From NCBI RefSeq assembly GCF_000613125.1, contig NZ_HG964497.1:4872378-4936377 (forward strand): a stretch of DNA of 64,000 bases. Direction: 5' to 3'. Position numbers and translations under genes: made by a program. Shown here one piece after another: positions 47,101 to 55,860 of this stretch. The stretch's first letter is position 1. Every line of letters begins with the position of its first letter. The notes beneath the pieces are model-generated. The model was not told the origin of the DNA. It ran no database searches and saw nothing but the letters and a program-made list of their open reading frames with translations. The stretch comes from Bacillus sp. EB01 (GTDB lineage: Bacteria > Bacillota > Bacilli > Bacillales > Cytobacillaceae).

Positions 47101-48687
47101 ATGAAACGTGAAGATTTAATTGCACCTTTGAAGTACAACCTGGTTTCAGAGGTCGAACGATTTGCTGTAGCAAACCCCACAAGAAAAGCACTTATTTGGG
47201 AAAATGAGGCCGGTGAAAAGAAGGAAGTTACATACCAACAATTAACTGAACGAGTTAACAAAGCAGGAAACGTCTTCAAAGCAGCCGGCCTTGAAAAAGG
47301 AGATGTTGTCCTTGTCGTAATCCCAAGGCTAATTGAAGCATATGTCGTTTATCTTGCAGCGCTAAAAACCGGACTTGCTGTCATTCCAAGCTCCGAAATG
47401 CTAAGGGAGAAAGATCTTCAATACAGGGTATCCCATGGTGATGTGAAGGCTGTTGTCAGCTATTATCCTTTCGCAAACGAATTCGCGGGTATTCAAAATG
47501 AGGGTATGGCTAAATTCATCGTTGGCAAGCCAGCAGAAGGGTGGGCATTCCTTGATAGGGAGATGGAACTGGCATCCACTGAACTTGCACTTGCTGATAC
47601 CACGAAGTACGATATGGCATTCCTCTCTTATACATCAGGTACAACTGGAAATCCAAAGGGAGTTGTGCATACCCATGGCTGGGCCTATGCCCATTTGAGA
47701 ACTGCTGCTCCCCATTGGCTCTGTATTCAAGAAACAGATACAGTTTGGGCGACGGCGGGGCCGGGATGGCAGAAATGGATTTGGAGCCCTTTCCTCTCTG
47801 TTCTGGGCTCGGGTGCGACAGGCTTTGTTTATCATGGTAAATTTGAACCTGTAAAGTATTTGCAATTACTTGAAGGCAATGAAATCAATGTGCTGTGCTG
47901 TACTCCGACTGAATACAGGCTCATGGCCAAAGCGGAGAATCTCCAAGATTTCAAGCTGGCGCATCTCCATAGCGCTGTTTCGGCAGGAGAACCCTTGAAC
48001 AGGGAAGTTATCGCTACATTTAAGAAATACTTCAATGTCGATGTTCGTGATGGTTACGGCCAGACTGAAAATACCCTGCTTGTCGGAATTACCAAGGAGA
48101 TGGAGTTAAGGCCAGGATCAATGGGTAAGCCGACACCAGGAAACACCGTTGAGATTATCGATGAATTTGGCAATCCATGCAAAGCGGGCGAAGTTGGCGA
48201 CATTGCTGTCCACGTAGAATCACCGGCGCTATTTAAAAAATATTATAAAGACCCTGAGCGTACCTCCATGCAATTCAGGGGCGAGTATTATATTACCGGG
48301 GATAAGGCGAAAAAGGACGAGGACGGCTATTTCTGGTTTGAAGGACGTGGGGATGATATCATTATCAGTTCCGGCTATACAATCGGGCCGTTTGAAGTCG
48401 AGGATGCGCTTGTCAAACATCCGCTTGTTAAAGAATGCGCGGTTGTTGCCAGCCCCGACGAAATTAGGGGCAACATTGTAAAGGCGTTTGTTGTTTTGAG
48501 GGAAGAAACAACTGTTGACAGGGAAAACCTTGTCAAGGACCTGCAGGAACATGTTAAGACTTTGACGGCTCCTTACAAATATCCGCGAAAGATTGAGTTC
48601 CTTCAGGAGCTTCCAAAAACAACTTCGGGGAAAATCCGCCGGGTCGAATTAAGGCAAAAGGAAGCTGACAAGGCCACAAGGCACTAA
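47101..48687 (+). CDS. mbcS: Acyl-CoA synthetase MbcS (YtcI)
   Basis: AMP-forming ligase for medium/branched short acyl chains. B. subtilis MbcS (YtcI), at the same position after sspA, activates 2-methylbutanoate and similar acids for branched fatty acid synthesis. The 528-residue protein has YTSGTTGNPKGVVHTHGW, DGYGQTENTLL, YYITGDKAKKDEDGYFWFEGRGDD and the terminal PKTTSGKIRRVELR lysine loop. ATG 47101 has AAGGAGTGG upstream. The related acsA is at 28483; the two share the fold but differ clearly in the acyl pocket region. The substrate is assigned by synteny. Confidence 0.88.
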   Translation: MKREDLIAPLKYNLVSEVERFAVANPTRKALIWENEAGEKKEVTYQQLTERVNKAGNVFKAAGLEKGDVVLVVIPRLIEAYVVYLAALKTGLAVIPSSEMLREKDLQYRVSHGDVKAVVSYYPFANEFAGIQNEGMAKFIVGKPAEGWAFLDREMELASTELALADTTKYDMAFLSYTSGTTGNPKGVVHTHGWAYAHLRTAAPHWLCIQETDTVWATAGPGWQKWIWSPFLSVLGSGATGFVYHGKFEPVKYLQLLEGNEINVLCCTPTEYRLMAKAENLQDFKLAHLHSAVSAGEPLNREVIATFKKYFNVDVRDGYGQTENTLLVGITKEMELRPGSMGKPTPGNTVEIIDEFGNPCKAGEVGDIAVHVESPALFKKYYKDPERTSMQFRGEYYITGDKAKKDEDGYFWFEGRGDDIIISSGYTIGPFEVEDALVKHPLVKECAVVASPDEIRGNIVKAFVVLREETTVDRENLVKDLQEHVKTLTAPYKYPRKIEFLQELPKTTSGKIRRVELRQKEADKATRH

Positions 48688-48728
48688 CAGGTCTTAGATG
48701 TTTAACTGGGGCATTAATTGTAAAATGA

Positions 48729-48757
48729 AAAGCAGGCGGGTCTCCGCCTGCTTTAGA
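48729..48757 (+). terminator. Terminator-like hairpin after mbcS
   Basis: 11-bp perfect stem AAAGCAGGCGG/CCGCCTGCTTT with a 4-base loop; only a short T tract, so it may be a weak terminator. Confidence 0.65.
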
Positions 48758-48780
48758 TTTGAGTAAAGGAGAATGACAGA

Positions 48781-50388
48781 ATGGCTACACTTATGTATGG
48801 GGGCCCAATTTATACAATGATAGAGGAAGGGCATCAGGTAGAGGCCGTTCTTACAAAGGATGGAAAGATTATGAAAATTGGCTGCAAGGCTGAGCTGGAG
48901 GCTGCCTATTTGGGAGAAATTGATAAAAAAATTGACCTGCAGGGCTGTACGATGATTCCCGGCATAGTAGACAGCCATATTCATTTAATTGGGCATGGAG
49001 AGCGGCTCATCCGCCTCGATTTGTCTTCCTGCAAAAACAGGCAGGAAGTATTCGAAGCTGTCAAAGCGTATTCGCTAGGTTTAAAGGATGGCGAATGGCT
49101 CATTGGTGAGGGCTGGAACGAAAACCTTTGGGACGAGCCCACGCCCTTGCACAAAGCTGAGCTTGATGAAATTGTGCCAGATCGGCCTGTCCTTTTAAAA
49201 AGAATCTGCAGGCATGCAATTGTTGTAAATTCCCTGGCCCTAGAGGCTGCGGGGATTGATGAAAAAACAAAAATCCCCGCTGGAGGGGTGATTTCGACTG
49301 ACGCTGACGGAAGTATTAGCGGTGTGTTGAAAGACAGTGCCCAGGTTCTAATTTACTCTGTCGTTCCTGAAGCGTCGGAGGACTATCTTTTACGTGCTAT
49401 TAAGGCATCCATCCATGATTTATATAGTCTAGGAATCACTGGTGTACACACGGAAGATTTAAATTATTACGGCAGCTTTGAAAAGACTCTGAGGGTATTC
49501 ATACGAGCGATTGAAAATGATGGCTTGAAATTCCGTGCCCATTTGCTTGTCCACCATGGCGTAATCGAGGATTTTGCCAATGGGGGATTCTCTTTTCACT
49601 CAGGTAACGAGTGGGTAGAGTTTGGCGCTATGAAAATTTTCTCGGACGGAGCACTTGGCGGCCGTACTGCTCTGTTAAGTGAGCCATACGATGATGAACC
49701 CTCCACCAACGGAGTGGCGATTTTTACTCGTGATGAGCTGTCAAAGCTTGTTGGAGAAGCAAGAAAGCATAACATGCCGGTAGCCATCCATGCGATTGGA
49801 GATTTGGGATTTGAATATTGCCTTGATGCCATTGAAGCACACCCTTTGAAGGGCCCTGGACGGGATCGGCTAATTCACGCTCAGATACTTCGCGAGGATT
49901 TGATTGAACGAGCTGCTAAACTGCCGCTTGTCCTTGACCTGCAGCCTGTATTCCTGCAATCGGATTTTCCTTGGGTGATCGACAGGATAGGGACTAGCAG
50001 GCTTGAGCATGCATATGCGTGGAAAACGTTAATCGACCGTGGAATTGCCTGCTCAGGTGGATCCGATGCGCCAATCGAGTATCCTGATCCATTTAAGGGA
50101 ATCGATTCAGCCGTTAATAGGATAGCAAATGGCAATGTGTATGGAGCCGGCCAGGCATTGACGGTTTATGAAGCGCTAAGCCTTTATACAAAGGGAAGTG
50201 CATTTGCGGCAAGCCATGAAAACGACCGTGGTGAGATAAGGGAAGGGAACATCGCTGATTTTACAGTTATCGATCGGGATCTGTTTACTATACCGAAAGA
50301 GACAATTGCCGAAACCAAAGCGGTCATGACAATCATTGGCGGTGAGGTAGTCTTTGAGACCAGCAGTGACTTTTTTAATAAAATATAG
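48781..50388 (+). CDS. ytcJ: Metal-dependent amidohydrolase family protein YtcJ
   Basis: 535-residue amidohydrolase of the YtcJ/N-substituted formamide deformylase-like group. Visible features: a metal motif GIVDSHIHLIGHGERL at about 59-74, KIFSDGALGGRTALLSEPY, AIHAIGDLGFEYCLDAI, LIHAQILRE, and GGSDAPIEYPDPFKGI with the metal Asp. The substrate is unknown; the family acts on cyclic or linear amides. AAAGGAGAATG precedes ATG 48781. It lies between mbcS and the rarD/nadK2 block as in B. subtilis except for the rarD insertion. Confidence 0.88.
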   Translation: MATLMYGGPIYTMIEEGHQVEAVLTKDGKIMKIGCKAELEAAYLGEIDKKIDLQGCTMIPGIVDSHIHLIGHGERLIRLDLSSCKNRQEVFEAVKAYSLGLKDGEWLIGEGWNENLWDEPTPLHKAELDEIVPDRPVLLKRICRHAIVVNSLALEAAGIDEKTKIPAGGVISTDADGSISGVLKDSAQVLIYSVVPEASEDYLLRAIKASIHDLYSLGITGVHTEDLNYYGSFEKTLRVFIRAIENDGLKFRAHLLVHHGVIEDFANGGFSFHSGNEWVEFGAMKIFSDGALGGRTALLSEPYDDEPSTNGVAIFTRDELSKLVGEARKHNMPVAIHAIGDLGFEYCLDAIEAHPLKGPGRDRLIHAQILREDLIERAAKLPLVLDLQPVFLQSDFPWVIDRIGTSRLEHAYAWKTLIDRGIACSGGSDAPIEYPDPFKGIDSAVNRIANGNVYGAGQALTVYEALSLYTKGSAFAASHENDRGEIREGNIADFTVIDRDLFTIPKETIAETKAVMTIIGGEVVFETSSDFFNKI

Positions 50389-50621
50389 AAATTTTCGTTT
50401 TCATAATTTAGTCTGTTCCCGTCTTTATAAGCTAAATGAAGGCAGGGTAGCGATCATTTTATCATCTGTTCCCGTCTTCATAAGTAGAATACTTCACCTT
50501 AAGATCCGCATAGCAAGTCGCATGATTAATGTTTCTAAGGCTATTTTTTTAAAAACCCCCACATTCACTTCATTTTGAGTTATAATGTGAATTATTTCGA
50601 AACTAGAAAGAACGGGGTAGA

Positions 50622-51542
50622 ATGATGGGGAATAACGATATAAAAAATGGAGCGATTCAAGCGGGCTTTTCCTATCTGCTTTGGGGCCTCTTGCCAATAT
50701 ACTGGAAGCTTCTCGGCCATGTCGACTCAATTGAAATACTGGCGAACCGTATTTTTTGGTCCTTTGTATTTATGGCCATCCTATTATATTTAACCAATAA
50801 ACAGGCATCCGTGTCTGCTGTAGTAAAGGGTTTCCGGACACATCCAAAGCAAATGTATGCTCTTGCTTGTGCGTCTGTGTTGATTACAATCAATTGGTTT
50901 GTCTACATTTGGGCTGTCAATTCAGGACAAATGATAGAAACAAGCCTTGGCTATTATATGAATCCGTTAGTCAGTGTTCTTCTCGGTGTGATTGTTCTAA
51001 AGGAAAAATTAAGCCTTGCCCAATACGTTTCCTTTATTTTAGCTCTTACAGGTGTGTTAATTATTTCGTTCTCTTATGGACATTTCCCATGGATTGCTTT
51101 AACCCTAGCAATTTCATTCGGTATTTATGGGCTGGCCAAAAAGCTGATCAAGGTAGAGGCGGCTATAGGGTTAACACTTGAGACAATGGTTGTGACGCCT
51201 ATTGCGGCTGTATATCTCGGATTCCTACTAATGGAAGGCACATCGGCATTCCTTCATAATGGGATTGGGACAAATCTTCTCCTTGCAGCCGCCGGCCCTG
51301 CTACCGCGTTGCCGCTCCTGCTTTTTGCTGGAGGGGCGCAAAGAATACCGCTGTCTATGCTAGGGTTCCTTCAATACATTGCACCGACTTTAACTCTAAT
51401 TCTTGGTGTATTTGTATATGAAGAACATTTCAGCGGCATACAGCTTCTGGCATTTATGTTCATTTGGTCAGCTCTTACCATTTACTCCTTGTCAAAGTCA
51501 AAACTGTTTACAACGATTGGGCTAAGGCTTAGGAAACACTAA
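50622..51542 (+). CDS. rarD: RarD/EamA family transporter
   Basis: 306-residue inner membrane protein with about ten transmembrane helices in two EamA-type halves. It begins GAIQAGFSYLLWGLLPIYWKLL, the usual RarD start, and includes WSFVFMAILLYLT, INWFVYIWAVNSGQMIETSLGYYMNPL and YGLAKKLIKVEA segments. RarD proteins are drug/metabolite superfamily transporters; the natural substrate is unknown. The start may be ATG 50622 or 50625. It is a single gene inserted, relative to B. subtilis, between ytcJ and nadK2. The 50389-50621 gap holds only a twice-repeated short motif (CTGTTCCCGTCTT at 50414 and 50467). Confidence 0.88.
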   Translation: MMGNNDIKNGAIQAGFSYLLWGLLPIYWKLLGHVDSIEILANRIFWSFVFMAILLYLTNKQASVSAVVKGFRTHPKQMYALACASVLITINWFVYIWAVNSGQMIETSLGYYMNPLVSVLLGVIVLKEKLSLAQYVSFILALTGVLIISFSYGHFPWIALTLAISFGIYGLAKKLIKVEAAIGLTLETMVVTPIAAVYLGFLLMEGTSAFLHNGIGTNLLLAAAGPATALPLLLFAGGAQRIPLSMLGFLQYIAPTLTLILGVFVYEEHFSGIQLLAFMFIWSALTIYSLSKSKLFTTIGLRLRKH

Positions 51543-51544
51543 CT

Positions 51545-51589
51545 AAAAAAAGGCATTCCCAGTAGAAATACCGGAGAATGCCTTTTTTT
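51545..51589. terminator. Bidirectional terminator between rarD and nadK2
   Basis: AAAAAAAGGCATTC/GAATGCCTTTTTTT stem with a 17-base loop. A fragment of the dispersed element (CCAAGGCGCTTACGCTTT) follows at about 51606-51623. Confidence 0.8.
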
Positions 51590-51625
51590 ATTAAGCTCGC
51601 CTTACCAAGGCGCTTACGCTTTATA

Positions 51626-52429
51626 TTAAAGAAACGTCCGTTTAACTTTTTCCCAGAAAGAATTGTCCTTTAGCTTTACAGTCTTAATGATTTTATTGCT
51701 CAGCTTTACTTGAACCTTTTCAACATGCTGGACGCTTAATGCCTCGTTGTCCATACCCATTGTTGGATAATCGTTCCCGTCTTTAACCACCTTAAGGGTA
51801 AGGGTGCGGTCGCCGCTCAGGATAAAAGAGGAGCCGAGAGTCCTGAAACGGTTGTTATTCACGGAAGCCAGCTCGCTCACCTGCATACATGGAAGGAGCG
51901 GGTCAACAATGGCACCGTTGACAGATTTGTTGTAAGCTGTACTTCCTGTTGGTGTAGCGACAATCATTCCGTCTCCCCGGAAGGTTTCAAAGTACAAATC
52001 ATCTATGTACACATCAAGGACGAACGTTTTGATTATGGAGGACTTGATGCTAAATTCATTCAGGCACTGGAATGTACTTTCGTTATCCACAGTTACCTCA
52101 ATGGTTGGATAGCGGCGTACCTCGATCTGGTCATTTTGGGAAGCAGCTTCAACCAAACCTTCAAGGTTGTCAATTTGAAAATCGCAATACATGCTTAAGC
52201 TCTCTGATGTTGATATGCCTACGTAGAGACAGTCATCCCGAAAACCCGTTTTTTGAACTGCCTGAAGGAAGGTTCCCTCACCGCCTATGCTGGTAATGAT
52301 GTTTGCATCGTGATAATCCTTAACCAGCGTAAAGCCATATTTCTCTGCCTGGTCATAAATGGGCTTAACCTTCTTCAGGATTTCAGCATCCCTGCTATGA
52401 TATAGATAAAGATTCTTACGATTTGGCAT
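51626..52429 (-). CDS. nadK2: NAD kinase (second, YtdI type)
   Basis: Phosphorylates NAD to NADP. The 267-residue protein has IITSIGGEGTFLQAV, where the usual GGDG is GGEG, and GDGMIVATPTGSTAYNKSVNGAIVDP, the NAD-kinase fingerprint. The C-terminal LTLKVVKDGNDYPTMGMDNEALSV is also typical. ATG 52429 has GAGGAGG 7 bases upstream. Position and orientation match B. subtilis ytdI (nadK2, nadG), the second of two NAD kinases. The Asp to Glu change in the loop is conservative and the enzyme is probably active. Confidence 0.92.
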   Translation of the reverse strand: MPNRKNLYLYHSRDAEILKKVKPIYDQAEKYGFTLVKDYHDANIITSIGGEGTFLQAVQKTGFRDDCLYVGISTSESLSMYCDFQIDNLEGLVEAASQNDQIEVRRYPTIEVTVDNESTFQCLNEFSIKSSIIKTFVLDVYIDDLYFETFRGDGMIVATPTGSTAYNKSVNGAIVDPLLPCMQVSELASVNNNRFRTLGSSFILSGDRTLTLKVVKDGNDYPTMGMDNEALSVQHVEKVQVKLSNKIIKTVKLKDNSFWEKVKRTFL

Positions 52430-52574
52430 CACATTTCCTCCTCAAAGGGCTAGAGTTATTTGTATCAAATAAACACCCGATTTGATAAACTAGTATTGTT
52501 TATTACCAAGTTTAGCATGTCTTGGTACATTTTAAAAACGAAACAGAAAATTAGCAAAAAAGGGGGACCTGCAT

Positions 52575-53585
52575 ATGAATGGAAAACGCTGGGCCGCGAT
52601 TGGAATCGCAGCTGTATTGTTTTTCTTTTCCGTAGTTATTAGTTTCTTATCTTCTTTTGCTTCCGCAGGTATCGAAAGCGATTTTACAGATATCTTTGCT
52701 GGAGCAGAACAAGGATTTGTAGAGGAAGTTATTGAAGAAGGCAGTGAATTTGAAAAAATCGCGGTTCTTGATGTAAATGGAACCATTCAGGATACGGGAG
52801 ATGCTGTTTCTTTGCTTGAAAGCCCTGCATATAATCATCGCACGTTTCTTGAACAGCTTGACAGTGCCAAGGAGGATGACGCTGTTAAAGGAATCATTAT
52901 TAGAGTAAATTCACCAGGTGGCGGTGTTGTCGAAAGCGCTGAAATCCATGATCGGATCGTAGAAATTCAAAAAGAAACGAAAAAGCCTGTCTATATTTCA
53001 ATGGGATCGATGGCTGCTTCCGGAGGCTATTACATATCGGCACCTGCAGATAAAATTTTTGCCAGCCAGGAAACCTTGACTGGTTCGTTAGGCGTTATCA
53101 TGCAGGGAATCAATTATGAAGGGCTCGCCGAAAAATATGGGGTTGAATTTACAACAATCAAAAGTGGCCCATACAAGGATATCATGAGTCCGACGAGAGA
53201 GATGACCGATGCGGAAAGAAAAATCCTTCAGGATATGATTAACAATTCATATCAAGGTTTTGTCAAGGTGATCTCCGAAGGCAGAAATATGCCCGTTGAA
53301 GAAGTAAAGAAACTTGCTGATGGCCGGATTTACGACGGGCGGCAGGCAAAGGAGCTTGGCCTAATTGATGCGTTTGGCTATTTTGATGATGTAATTGATG
53401 CAATGAAGAAGGACAAGGACCTAGGTGATGCCCAAGTGGTCCGCTATGCCACTGGCATGGGATTTGGATCTCTTTTTAGCATGGGAGCTCAAAAAGTGTT
53501 TGGCGGAGATATTGAAATTCAGGGGCTTTTGGACATTATTTCCAAAACCAATTCCCCGCGGCTAATGTATTTGTATTCTGAATAA
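52575..53585 (+). CDS. sppA: Signal peptide peptidase SppA
   Basis: Membrane-anchored serine protease that degrades signal peptides and small lantibiotic-like peptides. The 336-residue protein has an N-terminal membrane helix (about 8-30) and an S49 domain with the Ser149/Lys201 dyad (MAASGGYY and SGPYKDIMSP), equal to Ser147/Lys199 of the B. subtilis enzyme. INSPGGGV is also present. GGGGGACC lies upstream of ATG 52575. It overlaps functionally with yteJ, 13 bases downstream, whose B. subtilis homologue inhibits SppA. Confidence 0.95.
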   Translation: MNGKRWAAIGIAAVLFFFSVVISFLSSFASAGIESDFTDIFAGAEQGFVEEVIEEGSEFEKIAVLDVNGTIQDTGDAVSLLESPAYNHRTFLEQLDSAKEDDAVKGIIIRVNSPGGGVVESAEIHDRIVEIQKETKKPVYISMGSMAASGGYYISAPADKIFASQETLTGSLGVIMQGINYEGLAEKYGVEFTTIKSGPYKDIMSPTREMTDAERKILQDMINNSYQGFVKVISEGRNMPVEEVKKLADGRIYDGRQAKELGLIDAFGYFDDVIDAMKKDKDLGDAQVVRYATGMGFGSLFSMGAQKVFGGDIEIQGLLDIISKTNSPRLMYLYSE

Positions 53586-53598
53586 GGGAGGAAGCTTA

Positions 53599-54264
53599 AT
53601 GGAACGAAATGATAAACCAGAAGAAAACGGCTTCCGACCTCAGAATCAAGAAACGGAGGCTGACCAGCCCCTCCATGAGGGAGTGCTGGGGGACGAAAAG
53701 CATGACCGCCTGGGTGAAACGGAAACAGCTAGCGATGGTAGACGGGGAGAGACAAAGGAAGCATTTGAGACGAACCCTCTCGCTGCAGAACACCATCGGA
53801 AGCGATCCTCACTGAATGGTATCCATCAAACTGAAACGGTTCCAAGGTACCCAGTCAGAAGAGCTGGATTTTGGATGAGGTTTTGGGCATACCTGCTTGA
53901 TCTGCTAGTGGTTGGAAGCATTGGGCGTATCATTATTTCGCCGGTGTTTATGCTTATCGGGATCCCCTCGTCAGGAGGTTTGTTTTCTCCGGAAACTATT
54001 GCTACTGCGGTTCTATTTTATTTGTACTTTGTGTTGATGACCAAATTCCTGGGGCAGACCCTGGGTAAAATGGCCTTTGGACTGGCTGTCATCGACCTGA
54101 AGGATGGGAAATTGAGCTGGCAGGATGTCCTGATTAGAGAATGGATTGGCCGCTTTATTTCAAAGACTATATTTGTTTTGTATCTTATACCAGCTTTTCA
54201 TCCACAAAAGAAGGCATTGCATGATATCTTTGCGGACACAGCTGTGATTCATGTTGATCGTTAA
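53599..54264 (+). CDS. yteJ: RDD-family membrane protein YteJ (SppI), SppA inhibitor
   Basis: 221-residue membrane protein. The C-terminal two thirds (from about 85) is an RDD domain with the start RAGFWMRFWAYLLDLLVVG, then about three hydrophobic helices, and ends HDIFADTAVIHVDR. In B. subtilis YteJ (SppI) forms a complex with SppA and inhibits it; the operon sppA-yteJ is preserved here (13-base gap, GGGAGGAAG ribosome site). The first about 80 residues are a charged, low-complexity extension (MERNDKPEENGFRPQ...) absent from B. subtilis YteJ (about 164 residues). Confidence 0.9.
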   Translation: MERNDKPEENGFRPQNQETEADQPLHEGVLGDEKHDRLGETETASDGRRGETKEAFETNPLAAEHHRKRSSLNGIHQTETVPRYPVRRAGFWMRFWAYLLDLLVVGSIGRIIISPVFMLIGIPSSGGLFSPETIATAVLFYLYFVLMTKFLGQTLGKMAFGLAVIDLKDGKLSWQDVLIREWIGRFISKTIFVLYLIPAFHPQKKALHDIFADTAVIHVDR

Positions 54265-54281
54265 TAAATAATTCATTAGAG

Positions 54282-54315
54282 ACCTGTTCCCATGGGGGGA
54301 CAGGTTTATTTTTTT
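54282..54315 (+). terminator. Terminator of sppA-yteJ
   Basis: Stem ACCTGTTCCC/GGGGGACAGGT (one G-U) followed by TTTATTTTTTT. Confidence 0.8.
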
Positions 54316-54358
54316 GTTTAATGGCAAATACTAACAGGCTGAAAGGGCGTGAACAAAC

Positions 54359-55030
54359 GTGCTTTGGCTCTCTCTTATTTTAATTGGTATTATTTTGCTA
54401 ATTATACTAATCTGGATGACCCGAATTACCATAAATGTTGAATATGAGAATTATAGCGGTAACAATAAGCTCCACATTCAGCTTCGGGCCTGGTTCGGAC
54501 TGATTCGTTATACAGTGAAAATTCCAGTCATTGAGGCTGAAACTAATCCACCCGCTCTTAAAGCCGAGGGTGAAAAAGGCGGCAAGGAAATAGAGGACAC
54601 AGGAGGCCGGCTATCTGCTGAGGAACTTCTATCAATGCTGGAAAAAGGAAAGGAAATCATAAATAGAATCATTGGTGTGCAGCCGATTTTAGTGGAATTT
54701 CTTGCGCAAATTACGGTAAGGAAATTCGACTGGAAAACCGCAATTGGTGCTGGGGATGCTGCTATAACTGGCATGCTTGCTGGTGCTGTTTGGGCTGTGA
54801 AAGGAAGCATTGCGGGCCTGGTGCATCATCATATGAAATTGAAGGTTAAGCCCTCCCTGCATGTAACGCCGTACTTTCAATATAGGATAGCAGGAACAAT
54901 GTTAGCGTGTATGTTTACCTTCCGGGCTGGGAAAGCTATTTCAGCAGGAATCAGGATTTTTACACATTGGAAAGGCAAAAAAAGTGAGATTATTTCAAAA
55001 TCAATGCAGGTTATGCCGAATGAGGAATAA
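54359..55030 (+). CDS. ytfI: YtfI, DUF2953 protein
   Basis: 223-residue protein with an N-terminal membrane helix (about 2-22, LWLSLILIGIILLIILIW) and a soluble DUF2953 domain containing RAWFGLIRYTVKIPVIEAE. The start is GTG 54359 with AAAGGGCGTGAAC upstream. It is 28 bases before ytfJ; in B. subtilis the two form a sporulation-associated pair. No enzymatic motif is visible and the function is unknown. Confidence 0.85.
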   Translation: MLWLSLILIGIILLIILIWMTRITINVEYENYSGNNKLHIQLRAWFGLIRYTVKIPVIEAETNPPALKAEGEKGGKEIEDTGGRLSAEELLSMLEKGKEIINRIIGVQPILVEFLAQITVRKFDWKTAIGAGDAAITGMLAGAVWAVKGSIAGLVHHHMKLKVKPSLHVTPYFQYRIAGTMLACMFTFRAGKAISAGIRIFTHWKGKKSEIISKSMQVMPNEE

Positions 55031-55058
55031 TGATTTTTTATAATAAGGAGGAACCTTT

Positions 55059-55532
55059 ATGTCAGAGCATCCTATTCAGGGGTTGATGACGACCGCGATG
55101 GAAAGCCTGAAAGAAATGATTGATGTGAATACAATCATTGGTGATCCGGTCGAAACTCCTGATGGAAGTGTGATTCTTACTGTTTCAAAGGTGGGCTTTG
55201 GATTTGCAGCAGGGGGCACTGAGTTTGGCGAAGGTAGTCAGGAGTCCGGTAAGCATCCTTTTGGAGGAGGCAGCGGCGGAGGAGTATCGATTACGCCGAT
55301 TGCGTTTCTCATCGTAAACTCACAGGGAGTTAAGATGCTCCATCTTGATGAGAGCACCCATTTGCTTGAAAGGATTCTTGAAACGGCTCCGCAGGCCGTG
55401 GATAAGATTCAGCAAATGATGTCCAAGAAGAGCCAATCCGGTTCAAGTGACAAGCAAGCTCAGGACAAAGAAAAGAACAAAGACAGCGATAAGAAAAAGA
55501 GCAAATCTGACGATGAGGATTTGGATTTCTAG
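55059..55532 (+). CDS. gerW: Sporulation/germination protein YtfJ (GerW)
   Basis: 157-residue YtfJ/GerW-family protein. Conserved core: MEMIDVNTIIGDPVETPDG-like start (here MIDVNTIIGDPVETPDGS), SKVGFGFAAGGTEFG, a glycine-rich loop GGGSGGGVSITPIAFLIV, and a charged Lys/Asp tail. In B. subtilis YtfJ is made in the forespore and is needed for efficient L-alanine-type germination. AAGGAGGAAC lies upstream of ATG 55059. Its stop codon is two bases from a dispersed element. Confidence 0.92.
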   Translation: MSEHPIQGLMTTAMESLKEMIDVNTIIGDPVETPDGSVILTVSKVGFGFAAGGTEFGEGSQESGKHPFGGGSGGGVSITPIAFLIVNSQGVKMLHLDESTHLLERILETAPQAVDKIQQMMSKKSQSGSSDKQAQDKEKNKDSDKKKSKSDDEDLDF

Positions 55533-55534
55533 GA

Positions 55535-55791
55535 TCAAAAGCGGAAGCGCCTCGGTCATCGCCGTACAAAATGGAGGGACTTCGACTGAGATAAAGTGAA
55601 ACTTCCATCAGCGATTTTTGCAGATGGTTAGTTGAACGAATCGGACCTTTAGGTTCAGTTGCCGACGGATGAGGCTTACTGAGCCTTAAGAGTGGGATAA
55701 AGGAATCACGAAGTGCGCTAGCGATTCGATGATGACTTATCGTAGGGAGGAGACCTGAAGTTTGCGCACGCGTAGGCGCTGTAGCTAGACG
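55535..55791 (-). repeat. Modular intergenic element, copy 7 (long form)
   Basis: On the minus strand it begins GTCTAGCTACAGCGCC (55791 side) and ends GGCGCTTCCGCTTTTG beside the ytfJ stop. It contains the same about 110-base module as copy 4 (55600-55705), with a hairpin CCATCAGC/GCAGATGG. The GTCTAGCT end is 35 bases from the terminator at 55826. Confidence 0.85.
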
Positions 55792-55825
55792 TTCAAATGG
55801 TGAAAACATCTAAAATTTTAATTAT

Positions 55826-55860
55826 AGAAAAGGGCAAGCGCACAGGCTTGCCCTTTTCTT
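55826..55860. terminator. Bidirectional terminator between ytfJ and the VOC gene
   Basis: 14-bp perfect stem AGAAAAGGGCAAGC/GCTTGCCCTTTTCT. It touches the stop codon of the minus-strand gene. Confidence 0.85.

Noticed and set aside
50414-50485. Twice-repeated CTGTTCCCGTCTT as a mobile end
   Set aside because: Only two short copies and no other features; likely local duplication.
54508-54810. 100-codon antisense frame in ytfI
   Set aside because: Composition rich in Ser/Pro/Ala as expected for a reverse shadow; no ribosome site.
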